A stretch of DNA of 64,000 bases from Gloeomargarita sp. SRBZ-1_bins_9. GTDB lineage: Bacteria > Cyanobacteriota > Cyanobacteriia > Gloeomargaritales > Gloeomargaritaceae. Shown in pieces: positions 1 through 8,394 of the stretch. A program made the position numbers and the translations under genes. The stretch spans positions 62,001 through 126,000 of the forward strand of contig JAUQVX010000001.1 in the NCBI GenBank assembly GCA_039794565.1. Direction: 5' to 3'. Below the pieces are notes generated by a model. It ran no database searches. It saw only the letters and a program-made list of their open reading frames with translations, and was not told the origin of the DNA. How positions within the stretch are numbered: the stretch's first letter is position 1; each line of letters starts with the position of its first letter.

Positions 1-292
1 GAGGGGGCAGCGCCGGTAAATAATGGTTTTGCAACCGCTCCAGCATCACATCCGCATCCCGGGCCTGCCCCAACACCCGGCTGATCATCCCCACCTTGCG
101 GGCCACCCGCGGCACGTCCAACACCCCCTCGAAGGTCGTCAGCAACGAGCGCAAGCGCCGCATGGCCACCCGCATCTGGTGGATGGCTTCCGGGTCTTTT
201 CCCTCCTTGACCCCCTCCTCCTGCTTGCTCCACTTGCGAAAGGCCTTCCCGAGATGCTGATGGATCCACCACCCCAGGGTCGTCGCTGCCAT
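1..292 (-). CDS. CHAD domain protein (N-terminal part, cut by window edge)
   Basis: Reading leftwards from an ATG at 292, the frame stays open to the window edge and gives about 97 residues. It holds the opening of a CHAD domain: IHQMRVAMRRLRS, followed by a second basic helix and QARDADVMLERL. CHAD domains are helical, rich in conserved His and basic residues, and bind polyphosphate. The His and Arg of the first signature are present. The gene lies 63 bases downstream of cysH on the same strand, but the spacer carries its own candidate promoter and regulatory repeat. The rest of the protein is outside the window, so fusion to a CYTH domain cannot be judged. Confidence 0.8.
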   Translation of the reverse strand, partial: MAATTLGWWIHQHLGKAFRKWSKQEEGVKEGKDPEAIHQMRVAMRRLRSLLTTFEGVLDVPRVARKVGMISRVLGQARDADVMLERLQNHYLPALPP

Positions 293-307
293 AGCCGTTT
301 CCCCCCA

Positions 308-326
308 AGGTTAAGACGAGGTTAAT
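308..326 (-). promoter_or_regulatory. Pho-box-like tandem repeat before the CHAD gene
   Basis: On the minus strand two octamers, ATTAACCT and CTTAACCT, are separated by exactly 3 bases (CGT). This matches the cyanobacterial SphR (PhoB-type) box, described as tandem PyTTAAPyPy(T/A) octamers with 3-base spacers; usually three copies occur. A third upstream copy is poor. A -10-like TATACT lies just upstream (around 341-346), so the repeat would sit downstream of that -10, which is unusual for an activator. The element match is seen; its function is inferred. Confidence 0.4.
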
Positions 327-355
327 CAGAAATAACTCTAGTATAACCCGAGGAG

Positions 356-1150
356 CTAAAGATGGATCCCGCACTCGGTTTTGCCGGTGCCCCGCCAGCG
401 GCCAGCCCGTTCGTCCTCCCCTTCGGCAATCGGCGTAGTCAGCGGTTCATCCCCAATACTGGCGTAGCCCCGGTCGTGCAGGGGGTTGTAGGGGACTGTG
501 TGTTCCATGACGTAGGCCCAGCTTTGTTTGCGGGTCCAGTAGGCCAGGGGATTGATTTTGAGGCGCTGGCGCTTGTCCCACTCCAGCACTGGCATATCGG
601 CCCGGGTGGTCGCTTGGTCCCGCCGCCGTCCCGTAATCCAGGCCACCGCCCCCAGTTCCTGCAACCCCCGTTGCAAGGGTTCAATTTTGGTGAGGTAGTG
701 AAATTGCTCAATATCCGTCTCCCAGAGTTTTTCCCCGTAGCGCTGGGCAAAGGCCTCCCGGGAATTCACCGTCTGGATGCGGTAGATTTTCAGGTTCAAG
801 TCGTAGTGGGCCGTGGCTTGGGCCACCAGCTCCAGAGTCTCCGGGAAATGGTGCAGGGTATCCAAAAACAACACCGGCACGGGATGGGGGGGCTTGAGGT
901 CCCGGTAAAGCAGGTCGGTGATCACCATGTCCTCCACGTTAAAGGCACTGGCCTGCACCAACCCCTCCAGCAACAGGTCCACCGCCCAGGCCAGGATGTC
1001 CCGCGGGGTGGCCGTCGCTAACTCCCGGTTCAGGGTTGCCAGGTCAAGCTGGCGCACCTTCTGCCACAGCTCTGGATGCACAGTCGTTTCCGTCAACACA
1101 GGACTTGTTTTTTCACCATAGGGGGTCTGGGCACCAACTGGCTGATTCAT
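356..1150 (-). CDS. cysH: Phosphoadenylyl-sulfate (PAPS) reductase
   Basis: 264-residue assimilatory PAPS reductase, which reduces PAPS to sulfite with thioredoxin or glutaredoxin as donor in the cytoplasm. The N-half has the PP-loop-like fold region (ASAFNVEDMVITDLL, then VLFLDTLHHFPETLE). The C-terminus carries the catalytic KTECGIHL, with Cys260. The paired cysteines that bind the 4Fe-4S cluster of APS reductases are absent: the corresponding stretch reads YLTKIEPLQRGL. This makes it the PAPS type. The ATG at 1150 is preceded by AAGGGA. The gene is divergent from sir, whose product uses the sulfite, across a 77-base spacer with a perfect palindrome. Length is normal for the family. Confidence 0.93.
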   Translation of the reverse strand: MNQPVGAQTPYGEKTSPVLTETTVHPELWQKVRQLDLATLNRELATATPRDILAWAVDLLLEGLVQASAFNVEDMVITDLLYRDLKPPHPVPVLFLDTLHHFPETLELVAQATAHYDLNLKIYRIQTVNSREAFAQRYGEKLWETDIEQFHYLTKIEPLQRGLQELGAVAWITGRRRDQATTRADMPVLEWDKRQRLKINPLAYWTRKQSWAYVMEHTVPYNPLHDRGYASIGDEPLTTPIAEGEDERAGRWRGTGKTECGIHL

Positions 1151-1205
1151 TTAGCTTCCCTTAAGAGTGTCACACCACCATCCATGCTACAGTAAAAAAG
1201 AACCT

Positions 1206-1219
1206 ATTCCGATCGGAAT
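1206..1219. promoter_or_regulatory. Perfect 14-bp palindrome between cysH and sir
   Basis: ATTCCGATCGGAAT is a perfect palindrome ending 8 bases before the sir ATG, in the 77-base spacer between the divergent cysH and sir genes. Its position suits an operator or a leader element controlling sir. I cannot assign a regulator. Confidence 0.35.
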
Positions 1220-1227
1220 TAGCGACA

Positions 1228-2967
1228 ATGACCACAGTATCTGGAGGGGAGGGGCGGTTGCCCCGGCACGAGGCGGTCAAAATCCACAGCCATTACCTCA
1301 AGGACCCCTTGGCGGCGGAGATGGCCCAACCGACCAGCCACATCAGCGAGGCGGCCGCCCAGATTCTCAAGTTTCACGGCTCTTACCAGCAGGACGACCG
1401 GGACCAGCGGCAGGTCCTGCGGCAACAGGGGTTGGAGCGGGCCTACTCCTTCATGCTGCGCACCCGCCAACCGGGGGGACACGTGCCGCCATTGCTTTAT
1501 CGCACCCTGGACGACCTGGCTGACCGCTACGGCAACGGCACCCTGCGGATAACCACGCGTCAAACCTTTCAACTGCATGGGGTCCTCAAGGCCAACCTGC
1601 CAACGGTGATCCAAGAAATCGTGCGGCAGATGGGGAGCACCCTGGCGACTTGCGGGGACATCAACCGCAACCTCATGGCCCCTCCGGCCCCTTTTCGCCA
1701 CCGGCCCAGTTATCGCTACGCCCAGGAGTACGCCCGCCGCTTGTCCGATTTATTACTGCCCCGCACCCGCAGCTACTACGAACTCTGGATTGACGACGAA
1801 GAAATCCCGATTCCTGAACTCCCCGACTTAGCCAAACTGCCCCGTATTCACCTGGACGACCCGGTGGAACCCCTCTATGGCAACCAGTATTTACCCCGCA
1901 AGTTCAAATGCGCCATCACCGTCCCCGACGACAACACGGTGGATATTTACTCCCAGGACATCGGGTTGATTGTCATTACCGACGCCAAGGGCCAACTGCG
2001 GGGATTCAATATCTTGGTGGGGGGGGGCATGGGGCGCACCCACAACAACGACACCACGTTTCCCCTGTTAGGCCAGCGACTGGGGTTTGCGCCGGCGGAG
2101 ACCATTGAGACGGTCATCCAGGCCATCTTAGCCGTCCAGCGGGACTACGGCAACCGCCACGACCGCAAGCACGCCCGCCTGAAGTACCTAGTGCACCAGT
2201 GGGGGATACGCAAGTTCCGGCAGGTGATGCAGGAATACGCCGGCCTGAAGCTGAAACCCTGGCATCCCCTGCCGCCCTTTCCAGCGGGAGTAAATTACCT
2301 GGGCTGGCAACCCCAAGGGGACGGCAAGTTATTTTTGGGGTTATCCATCCCCACCGGGCGGATTCGGGACACGGCCACCTGTCGTCTGAAAACGGCCCTA
2401 CGGCGCATCAACGAAGAATTTTGCCTGCCGATACAACTGTGTCCCACCCAGGACCTGATCCTCACCGACATTGACCCGGCCTGGCGACGACCCATCACCC
2501 AAATTTTGCGGGAGCACGGGGTACCCTTGCCCGAGGACCTTTCCCCCCTGCGGCAACTGGGGATGGCCTGCCCGGCGCTGCCCACCTGCGGTTTGGCGAT
2601 CACCGAATCCGAACGGGTCTTTCCTGAGGTCCTGACGCAAATCGAGACCGTTTGGCAAGAGCTGGGGTTGGGCGACACCCCCCTAATTGTGCGCATGACC
2701 GGCTGCCCCAACGGTTGCGCCCGTCCCTACCTGGCGGAGGTGGGTCTGGTGGGAACTTCAGCGGGGTATTACCAAGTCTGGGTAGGTGCCAGCCCCAACG
2801 GCGACCGCCTGGCCCAGGTCCTGTGGGAGAAGGTGGCCTTGGATGAGGTCGCCCCCACCCTCAAACCCCTGTTTGCCTTCTACAAACAGGAACGCTACAC
2901 GGGAGAGCGGTTCGGGGACTTCTGCCACCGGGTCGGGCTGGCGCGCCTTCAGGAAATCGCCCCCTGA
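1228..2967 (+). CDS. sir: Ferredoxin-dependent sulfite reductase
   Basis: 579-residue siroheme and 4Fe-4S enzyme that reduces sulfite to sulfide with ferredoxin as donor. The N-terminal region matches the cyanobacterial/plant sulfite reductase pattern (ILKFHGSYQQDDRD, then FMLRTRQPGGHVPP). The cluster and siroheme ligands are visible as C448-x5-C454 and C493-x3-C497 (TGCPNGC). It is shorter than plant enzymes. Divergent from cysH, so two consecutive steps of sulfate assimilation are paired. The start is the ATG at 1228: the preceding sequence is outside family similarity, and starting later would remove the conserved YLKDPL segment. Nitrite reductase is the main alternative, but the FHGSYQQD pattern and the cysH context favour sulfite reductase. 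Confidence 0.92.
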   Translation: MTTVSGGEGRLPRHEAVKIHSHYLKDPLAAEMAQPTSHISEAAAQILKFHGSYQQDDRDQRQVLRQQGLERAYSFMLRTRQPGGHVPPLLYRTLDDLADRYGNGTLRITTRQTFQLHGVLKANLPTVIQEIVRQMGSTLATCGDINRNLMAPPAPFRHRPSYRYAQEYARRLSDLLLPRTRSYYELWIDDEEIPIPELPDLAKLPRIHLDDPVEPLYGNQYLPRKFKCAITVPDDNTVDIYSQDIGLIVITDAKGQLRGFNILVGGGMGRTHNNDTTFPLLGQRLGFAPAETIETVIQAILAVQRDYGNRHDRKHARLKYLVHQWGIRKFRQVMQEYAGLKLKPWHPLPPFPAGVNYLGWQPQGDGKLFLGLSIPTGRIRDTATCRLKTALRRINEEFCLPIQLCPTQDLILTDIDPAWRRPITQILREHGVPLPEDLSPLRQLGMACPALPTCGLAITESERVFPEVLTQIETVWQELGLGDTPLIVRMTGCPNGCARPYLAEVGLVGTSAGYYQVWVGASPNGDRLAQVLWEKVALDEVAPTLKPLFAFYKQERYTGERFGDFCHRVGLARLQEIAP

Positions 2968-3029
2968 TACATCCTCCTTTTGTATAAACACTGTTTGTAC
3001 GGTTATCGGGGGATCTAAAGTCGAAAAAT

Positions 3030-3051
3030 CCGTTAAGAATGGGGTTAACGG
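3030..3051. promoter_or_regulatory. Inverted repeat upstream of the radical SAM gene
   Basis: CCGTTAA (3030-3036) and TTAACGG (3045-3051) form perfect 7-base arms around an 8-base spacer, 58 bases before the radical SAM start codon and 62 bases after the sir stop. No T-run follows, so an intrinsic terminator for sir is unlikely. An operator is the better guess. Confidence 0.3.
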
Positions 3052-3109
3052 CTTGTCAGGGGGTGGTGAATCTTCCTAAACTAGGGGCACGTGTCACGCG
3101 GCAAGACCC

Positions 3110-4729
3110 ATGGTTGAAGCAACTGGAACCTCCCGGCGCACCCCTTACCGGCCTCAGCACCGGCGGCGCATTTTGTGTGTGTTTCCCCGCTACAGCCCCG
3201 CCTTTGGGACGTTTCACCATGCCTACGAACTGATGCCGGGGGTGAAGGCCTTTATGCCGCCCCAGGGGTTGCTGGTGGTAGCGGCCTACATGCCTGAAAG
3301 CTGGGAGGTGCGTCTGGTGGACGAGAACATTCGACCTGTGCGCCGGTGGGAGTATCGGTGGGCGGATGCGGTGATCATCAGCGGCATGCACATCCAAAGG
3401 CCCCAGATTTTAGCCATCAATCGCCAGGCCCATCGCTGGGGCAAGATTACGGTTTTGGGGGGACCATCGGTGTCGGCCTGCCCGGAGTACTACCCGGAGG
3501 TGGACATTTTGCACCTGGGGGAGCTGGGGGATGCCACCGATGCGGTGATTGCCTACTTGGACCAACACACCACCCGCCCGGAAAAACAGCTCATTTTTCG
3601 TACCCAAGAACGGGTGCCCCTGCACGAATTCCCCATTCCCGCTTACCACAAATTGCCCCTGGACCGGTATTTCATCGGCAGCATTCAGTTTTCCAGCGGT
3701 TGTCCCTACCACTGCGAGTTTTGTGACATTCCTGCCCTGTATGGCAACCACCCCCGTCTGAAAACGCCCCAGCAAATCCTCGAGGAGCTAGACGCCATCC
3801 TGGCAGCGGGGAATCCGGGGGCCATTTACTTTGTAGACGACAATTTTGTGGGCAATCGCAAGGCGGTGATGCAACTGCTGCCCCATCTGATTGAGTGGCA
3901 AAAAAAGCGGGGGTATCCGGTGCAGTTTGCCTGCGAAGCCACCCTAAACCTGGCCCAAAGCCCCAAAATTTTGGCCATGATGCGGGAGGCCTATTTCTGC
4001 ACCGTGTTTTGCGGGATTGAAACCCCCGAGCCGGAAGCCCTGCGGTCCATTGCCAAAGACCACAACCTGAGCCTGCCTATTTTGGAGGCGGTGAAAATTC
4101 TCAACAGTTACGGCCTCGAGGTGGTCTCCGGGATCATTATGGGTCTGGACACGGACACCCCCGACACCGCCGACCGGATTCTGGAATTTATTCGCCTATC
4201 GAACATTCCCATGTTGACCATCAACCTGTTGTATGCCCTACCCAAAACCCCCCTGTGGACGCGGCTGGAAAAGGAAGGGCGCTTGATTTTTGATGAAAAC
4301 CGCGAATCCAACGTGGATTTCCGGCTGCCCTACGAGCAGGTGGTGGCCATGTGGCGCTACTGCATTACCCAAGCCTACACTCCGGAATTCCTCTACCGGC
4401 GTTTTGCCTACAACCTGAAGCACACCTATCCCAACCGCATCCAGCCCCCTAACAGTCCCGCCCGCACCAACTGGAAAAACCTACTCAAGGGCTTGCGGCT
4501 CATGGCCAATATATTGGTCAAGGTGGGGCTGTTGAGCGACTACCGGGATGTGTTCTGGAAGTTCGCCCTTCCCGCCCTCAAAGAGGGGCAAATCGAATAC
4601 GTCATCAGCGCCGCCCTGGTGGCCCATCACCTGATTAAATTCGCCCGGGAGTGCGGCCAGGGGCACCAGTCGGCCTCCTTCTACTCCCAAAAAATCCGCC
4701 ACCCCGTGGCCGTCAGCACCACCTATTAA
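3110..4729 (+). CDS. B12-binding radical SAM protein, HpnP-like (candidate hopanoid C-2 methylase)
   Basis: 539 residues in the class B radical SAM methylase layout. An N-terminal cobalamin-binding Rossmann domain (about 20-150, with VLGGPSVSACPEYYP) is followed by the radical SAM core, where C198-x3-C202-x2-C205 (SSGCPYHCEFCDIP) binds the 4Fe-4S cluster. A C-terminal DUF4070-like region starts near LPYEQVVAMW. From memory the sequence resembles HpnP, which adds a methyl group to the A ring of hopanoids. Close relatives of unknown substrate exist in many bacteria, so the assignment is tentative. No hopanoid pathway gene is adjacent. The last four bases, TTAA (4726-4729), also supply the stop of convergent cydB. 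Confidence 0.75.
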   Translation: MVEATGTSRRTPYRPQHRRRILCVFPRYSPAFGTFHHAYELMPGVKAFMPPQGLLVVAAYMPESWEVRLVDENIRPVRRWEYRWADAVIISGMHIQRPQILAINRQAHRWGKITVLGGPSVSACPEYYPEVDILHLGELGDATDAVIAYLDQHTTRPEKQLIFRTQERVPLHEFPIPAYHKLPLDRYFIGSIQFSSGCPYHCEFCDIPALYGNHPRLKTPQQILEELDAILAAGNPGAIYFVDDNFVGNRKAVMQLLPHLIEWQKKRGYPVQFACEATLNLAQSPKILAMMREAYFCTVFCGIETPEPEALRSIAKDHNLSLPILEAVKILNSYGLEVVSGIIMGLDTDTPDTADRILEFIRLSNIPMLTINLLYALPKTPLWTRLEKEGRLIFDENRESNVDFRLPYEQVVAMWRYCITQAYTPEFLYRRFAYNLKHTYPNRIQPPNSPARTNWKNLLKGLRLMANILVKVGLLSDYRDVFWKFALPALKEGQIEYVISAALVAHHLIKFARECGQGHQSASFYSQKIRHPVAVSTTY

Positions 4730-5766
4730 TGACCCGCTGCTTGGGGTTTCCCCGGCCCCCCAATCTTGCCCCGGAAGACCACGTAGTTGTAGATGTTATA
4801 GCCCAGGACGATGGGGATCAAAAAGCCCACAAACGTCAGCATAAACACCAACGTACTGGGGGCCGCCGCTGCCTGGTAAATGGTGATGCTGGGGGGAATG
4901 ATGTGGGGAAAAATCAAAAACCCCAACCCGATAAACGACAGGGCAAAGATCAAAAAGGTGTACACAATGGGGGCCACCTCCTGACGTAACTGCAAACTGC
5001 GCAACAAAGCCGCCACCAGCCCTAACCCCAGCACAGGAATCGCCGCAAAAACATACACCAAAGGCCGCGAGAACAACAACTCCCGCGCGTGTTCCGACAG
5101 CAGGGGGGTGCTCACGGTGATGTAAATCGCCCCCGCCAGGGTCGTCCAGGTGGCAATCGTTGCCGTGCGGTAGTAAGTCTGCTGCAACTCGCCGGTGGTC
5201 TTCAGGATCAGGTAGGTGGAACCGATGAGCACATAGCCCTGGATCAAAGTCAAGGCCACCACCACCGTCCGCCAGGTCAACCAATCCCAGGGGGTGCCCA
5301 CAAAATGCCCCGCCGCATCCACCTTGATCCCTTCAAACACCGTTCCCAGGGCAAACCCCTGCCCCAGGGCGGCAATGAAACTCCCCACCCCAAAGGCCAC
5401 GTTCCACACCATCTTGTTCTCAGCATTTTCCCGGAACTCAAAGGATACCGCCCGCAGGATCAGCCCCACCACCATGATCACCAGGGGGATGTACAGGGCC
5501 TGCAGAATCGTGGCGTAAGCTAGGGGAAAGGCCCCAAACAACGACCCCCCCATCAGTACCAGCCACGTTTCGTTGGCGTCCCAGACATTCCCCAGACTGG
5601 TCATCAAAATCGTGCGCCGTTCCTCTCCCTTGGCCGTCAGGGACAAAATCCCCACCCCCAGGTCAAATCCATCCAGCAACACATACAGGAATAAAAACAG
5701 CCCCAAGATGAAAAACCAGACCTGGGGCAGAAAATGGGCCAGGGGGTCCAGGGATGTGGACGGCAT
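4726..5766 (-). CDS. cydB: Cytochrome bd-type quinol oxidase subunit II
   Basis: 346-residue polytopic membrane subunit of the bd-type terminal oxidase. The N-terminus WFFILGLFLFLYVLLDGFDLG is the hallmark first helix of CydB. About eight further hydrophobic segments follow, including the GNVWDANETWLV motif. The ATG at 5766 was chosen because GAGGAGGT lies 4 bases upstream and the family signature begins there. The frame is open further upstream but only as an overlap with cydA. It lies 17 bases behind cydA, so the two form an operon. The stop overlaps the convergent radical SAM stop in a shared TTAA. Confidence 0.95.
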   Translation of the reverse strand: MPSTSLDPLAHFLPQVWFFILGLFLFLYVLLDGFDLGVGILSLTAKGEERRTILMTSLGNVWDANETWLVLMGGSLFGAFPLAYATILQALYIPLVIMVVGLILRAVSFEFRENAENKMVWNVAFGVGSFIAALGQGFALGTVFEGIKVDAAGHFVGTPWDWLTWRTVVVALTLIQGYVLIGSTYLILKTTGELQQTYYRTATIATWTTLAGAIYITVSTPLLSEHARELLFSRPLVYVFAAIPVLGLGLVAALLRSLQLRQEVAPIVYTFLIFALSFIGLGFLIFPHIIPPSITIYQAAAAPSTLVFMLTFVGFLIPIVLGYNIYNYVVFRGKIGGPGKPQAAGH

Positions 5767-5783
5767 AGGGCACCTCCTCAATC

Positions 5784-7223
5784 CTAAAACTGGGCTTCCG
5801 CTGGACGTTGGTCCGGTAAATGCTGGGCCGGTTCGATGACCGGTTGTACAGCCGCCCGGGGTGCTGGCAGGGACAAATTCGGCCCCTTGAGAATAATCTT
5901 GCGCCCGAAGTACAGGGCCATGACAAAGAACACGGCATACAGCAGCATCAGCCCCGTCAAGGAAAACAGCACCAACTGGGGCGGCAAATCGGAGGCCGAC
6001 TCCACCGTACGCAACTGCCCATAGACCAGCCAAGGTTGACGGCCCACGCAGCGCACCATCCAGCCCGCCTCCACGGCGATATACCCCAGCGGCCCCGCGT
6101 ACACCCAGGCCCAGAGTAGCCACCGATTTTCACTAATCCTTTCTGGAAGAAATTGCCCCCGCCACCACTGCACCAGGGACACCACCATCAACCCCGCGAA
6201 AAACAGCCCGATAGCAATCATGAGGCGGAACGAATAGTACACCAAGCCCACCAATTGGGGCCGGTCCTGGGGCGCCCATTCCTTCAACCCCAAAATCGGC
6301 GTCTCCAAGGCCGGTTTGAACTCCAGCAGGTAGCTCAACAAACCAGGAATCTTCAGCTCCCAGGTGTTAGTCTGCAACTGGTTATTGGGCAGGGCCAGCA
6401 GACTCCAATCCGCCGGGGTATGGGCCGGCACCGTTTCCCACAGGGCCTCCATCGCCGCCAGCTTGGTGGGCTGGTAATGGTACACCTGTTCCGCGCTCCA
6501 GTGTCCCACCAGGATTTGCAGCGGCGCCACCAGCACCAACATCACCAGGGCAATCTTCAACGAACGGCTGAAAAACGCTGTCTCCCGCCGCTGTAGGATA
6601 TACCAGGCGCTAATCCCCCCAATCACCAACAGCGACGTTTCCAAGGTGGCAAAAAACATGTGCAGAAAACTGTGGAGCATATAGGGGTTGCCAATGGCCT
6701 GAAAAAAGTCCTGCACCACGAACTTGCCATTGACAAACACTCCCCCGGCGGGCGTCTGCAACCAGGAATTAGCCGTCAAGATCCAAAACGTAGACAGGTT
6801 GGCCCCAATCGCCACACAAATCGTGGAAATGAGATGGATCACCGGCGGCACCCGCTCCCAGCCAAAGACCATAATCCCCAGGAAGCTGGCCTCCAGCATA
6901 AACGCCATCGTGCCTTCAAAGCCCAACAGGGTCCCAAAAAAGTCTCCTACCGCTTCCGAAAACGGCGCCCAATTCAGCCCAAACTGAAACGCCATCGGTA
7001 ACCCCGACGCCACCCCAATCCCAAAATTCAGCAAATACAACTTCGACCAAAACCGGGCGTGGTGGTAGTAGGCCAGGTCGCGGGTCTTCAGCCACAGGGC
7101 CTCGACGATCACCAGATAAATCGCCATCCCCGTGGTTAGCACTGGCCAGAGCATATGAAAAATGGCCGTCAGGGCAAACTGCCAGCGGGACAGGGTCACC
7201 GTATCCAACCAAGACTCCAGCAT
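5784..7223 (-). CDS. cydA: Cytochrome bd-type quinol oxidase subunit I
   Basis: 479-residue haem-bearing subunit that oxidises plastoquinol or ubiquinol and reduces oxygen to water. His23 in FALTAIFHMLWP corresponds to the axial haem ligand, and GRQPW (394-398) is the conserved signature near the quinol site. The length is about 40 residues below E. coli CydA, suggesting the short-Q-loop (CioA-like) subtype common in cyanobacteria. AAGGA sits 3 bases before the ATG. Upstream, TATAAC in the 85-base gap to hemF may be its -10. In cyanobacteria this oxidase disposes of excess electrons and protects against over-reduction. Confidence 0.95.
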   Translation of the reverse strand: MLESWLDTVTLSRWQFALTAIFHMLWPVLTTGMAIYLVIVEALWLKTRDLAYYHHARFWSKLYLLNFGIGVASGLPMAFQFGLNWAPFSEAVGDFFGTLLGFEGTMAFMLEASFLGIMVFGWERVPPVIHLISTICVAIGANLSTFWILTANSWLQTPAGGVFVNGKFVVQDFFQAIGNPYMLHSFLHMFFATLETSLLVIGGISAWYILQRRETAFFSRSLKIALVMLVLVAPLQILVGHWSAEQVYHYQPTKLAAMEALWETVPAHTPADWSLLALPNNQLQTNTWELKIPGLLSYLLEFKPALETPILGLKEWAPQDRPQLVGLVYYSFRLMIAIGLFFAGLMVVSLVQWWRGQFLPERISENRWLLWAWVYAGPLGYIAVEAGWMVRCVGRQPWLVYGQLRTVESASDLPPQLVLFSLTGLMLLYAVFFVMALYFGRKIILKGPNLSLPAPRAAVQPVIEPAQHLPDQRPAEAQF

Positions 7224-7308
7224 AAATCCTTACTTGAGCATTGTGGGGACACTCCTGTTATAGGACCCGACCGGTGGCTGCCCCGACGGATTACAGATTT
7301 TTTTCACC

Positions 7309-8313
7309 CTACACCGTGGCCAGGGCCAGCCAGTCCTGGGGCTTGAGGAACTCCTGGGTCAGTTGCGCCTCGGGACTCCCCGGCTCCGGCGTGTAGCAGT
7401 ACTCCCAGCGGGCCAGCGGCGGCATAGACATCAGGATAGATTCAGTGCGCCCGTTGGTTTGTAACCCAAAGATCGTTCCCCGGTCGTAGATGAGATTGAA
7501 CTCCACGTAGCGCCCCCGCCGGTAAAGCTGGAACTGCCGCTCCCGGTCCCCATAGACCATATCCCGGCGCCGTTCCACGATGGGCAAATAGGCCGGCAAG
7601 AACGCCTGGGCGCAACTTTGCACCATGCGGAACACTTCCTCCCAACAACGGGGGGGCAATTCCCCTACTTTGTTGCTGTAGATGGCCGCATTGCCCTGGG
7701 AGTGGTTGCCCCGGTACAGGGGACCAACCCCGTCTTGGTAATCAAAGAAAATCCCACCCACCCCGCGGGTTTCCTGCCGGTGCTTCAAATAGAAGTATTC
7801 ATCACACCAGCGTTTGAACACCGGATAGTATTCGGGGTGATGGGCATCCAGCGCTTCCTTGTGGACCCGGTGAAAATGCACCGCATCCTCCCGGAAGGGG
7901 TAGTAGGGCGTCAAATCCGCGCCCCCGCCAAACCACCACACCGGCCCCGCCTCAAAATAACGATAGTTTAAATGCACCGTGGGGACGTAGGGATTGCGGG
8001 GATGCAATACCAACGACGTTCCTGTGGCGTAAAAAGGATGCCCCTTGGCCTCGGGACGCTGTTCCACAATCGAGGGGGGAAGCTGCTGCCCCCAAACCTC
8101 AGAGAAATTCACCCCCCCCCGCTCCAGGAGTGCGCCACCCTCCATCACCCGTGAGCGACCGCCACCCCCCTCGGGCCGTTCCCAGGTGTCCTCCCGGAAC
8201 TTGGCCTGACCGTCAGCCGCCTCCAAGGCCTGACAAATCTCATCCTGCAACTGCCGCAAAAATTGACTCACCCGTTGCCGGGCATCACTCGGCGGTAACC
8301 CTGCTACTGCCAT
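7309..8313 (-). CDS. hemF: Oxygen-dependent coproporphyrinogen III oxidase
   Basis: 334-residue aerobic coproporphyrinogen III oxidase, which decarboxylates two propionates to give protoporphyrinogen IX for haem and chlorophyll. Family signatures are visible: [38 protein letters not shown], and the [14 protein letters not shown] stretch with the conserved C-terminal Arg-rich segment. A strong GAGGAGGGG ribosome site precedes the ATG. Full family length. It lies downstream of bioB with its own consensus-like promoter in the 81-base gap, and 85 bases ahead of cydA on the same strand. No oxygen-independent HemN homologue is seen in this window. Confidence 0.96.
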   Translation of the reverse strand: MAVAGLPPSDARQRVSQFLRQLQDEICQALEAADGQAKFREDTWERPEGGGGRSRVMEGGALLERGGVNFSEVWGQQLPPSIVEQRPEAKGHPFYATGTSLVLHPRNPYVPTVHLNYRYFEAGPVWWFGGGADLTPYYPFREDAVHFHRVHKEALDAHHPEYYPVFKRWCDEYFYLKHRQETRGVGGIFFDYQDGVGPLYRGNHSQGNAAIYSNKVGELPPRCWEEVFRMVQSCAQAFLPAYLPIVERRRDMVYGDRERQFQLYRRGRYVEFNLIYDRGTIFGLQTNGRTESILMSMPPLARWEYCYTPEPGSPEAQLTQEFLKPQDWLALATV

Positions 8314-8343
8314 CAGTTCCCCTCCTCGTCAAACCTGTTCCCT

Positions 8344-8374
8344 ACTATACCAAGCCCTCGCCAGCTATTGTCAA
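8344..8374 (-). promoter_or_regulatory. Candidate sigma-70 promoter for hemF
   Basis: On the minus strand TTGACA (8369-8374) and TATAGT (8344-8349) are separated by 19 bases, 31 bases before the hemF ATG. The hexamers are near-consensus; the spacing is a little long. The AT-rich stretch around it contrasts with the GC-rich genes. Confidence 0.5.
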
Positions 8375-8394
8375 CAAGTCTGAATTATTAACAA

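Noticed and set aside
362-1021. Long open frame antisense to cysH
   Set aside because: It mirrors cysH third positions, shows no family motif, and cysH itself is unmistakable with KTECGIHL.
5767-6123. Upstream extension of the cydB frame into cydA
   Set aside because: The CydB signature starts at 5766 with a strong ribosome site; the extension only overlaps conserved cydA sequence.
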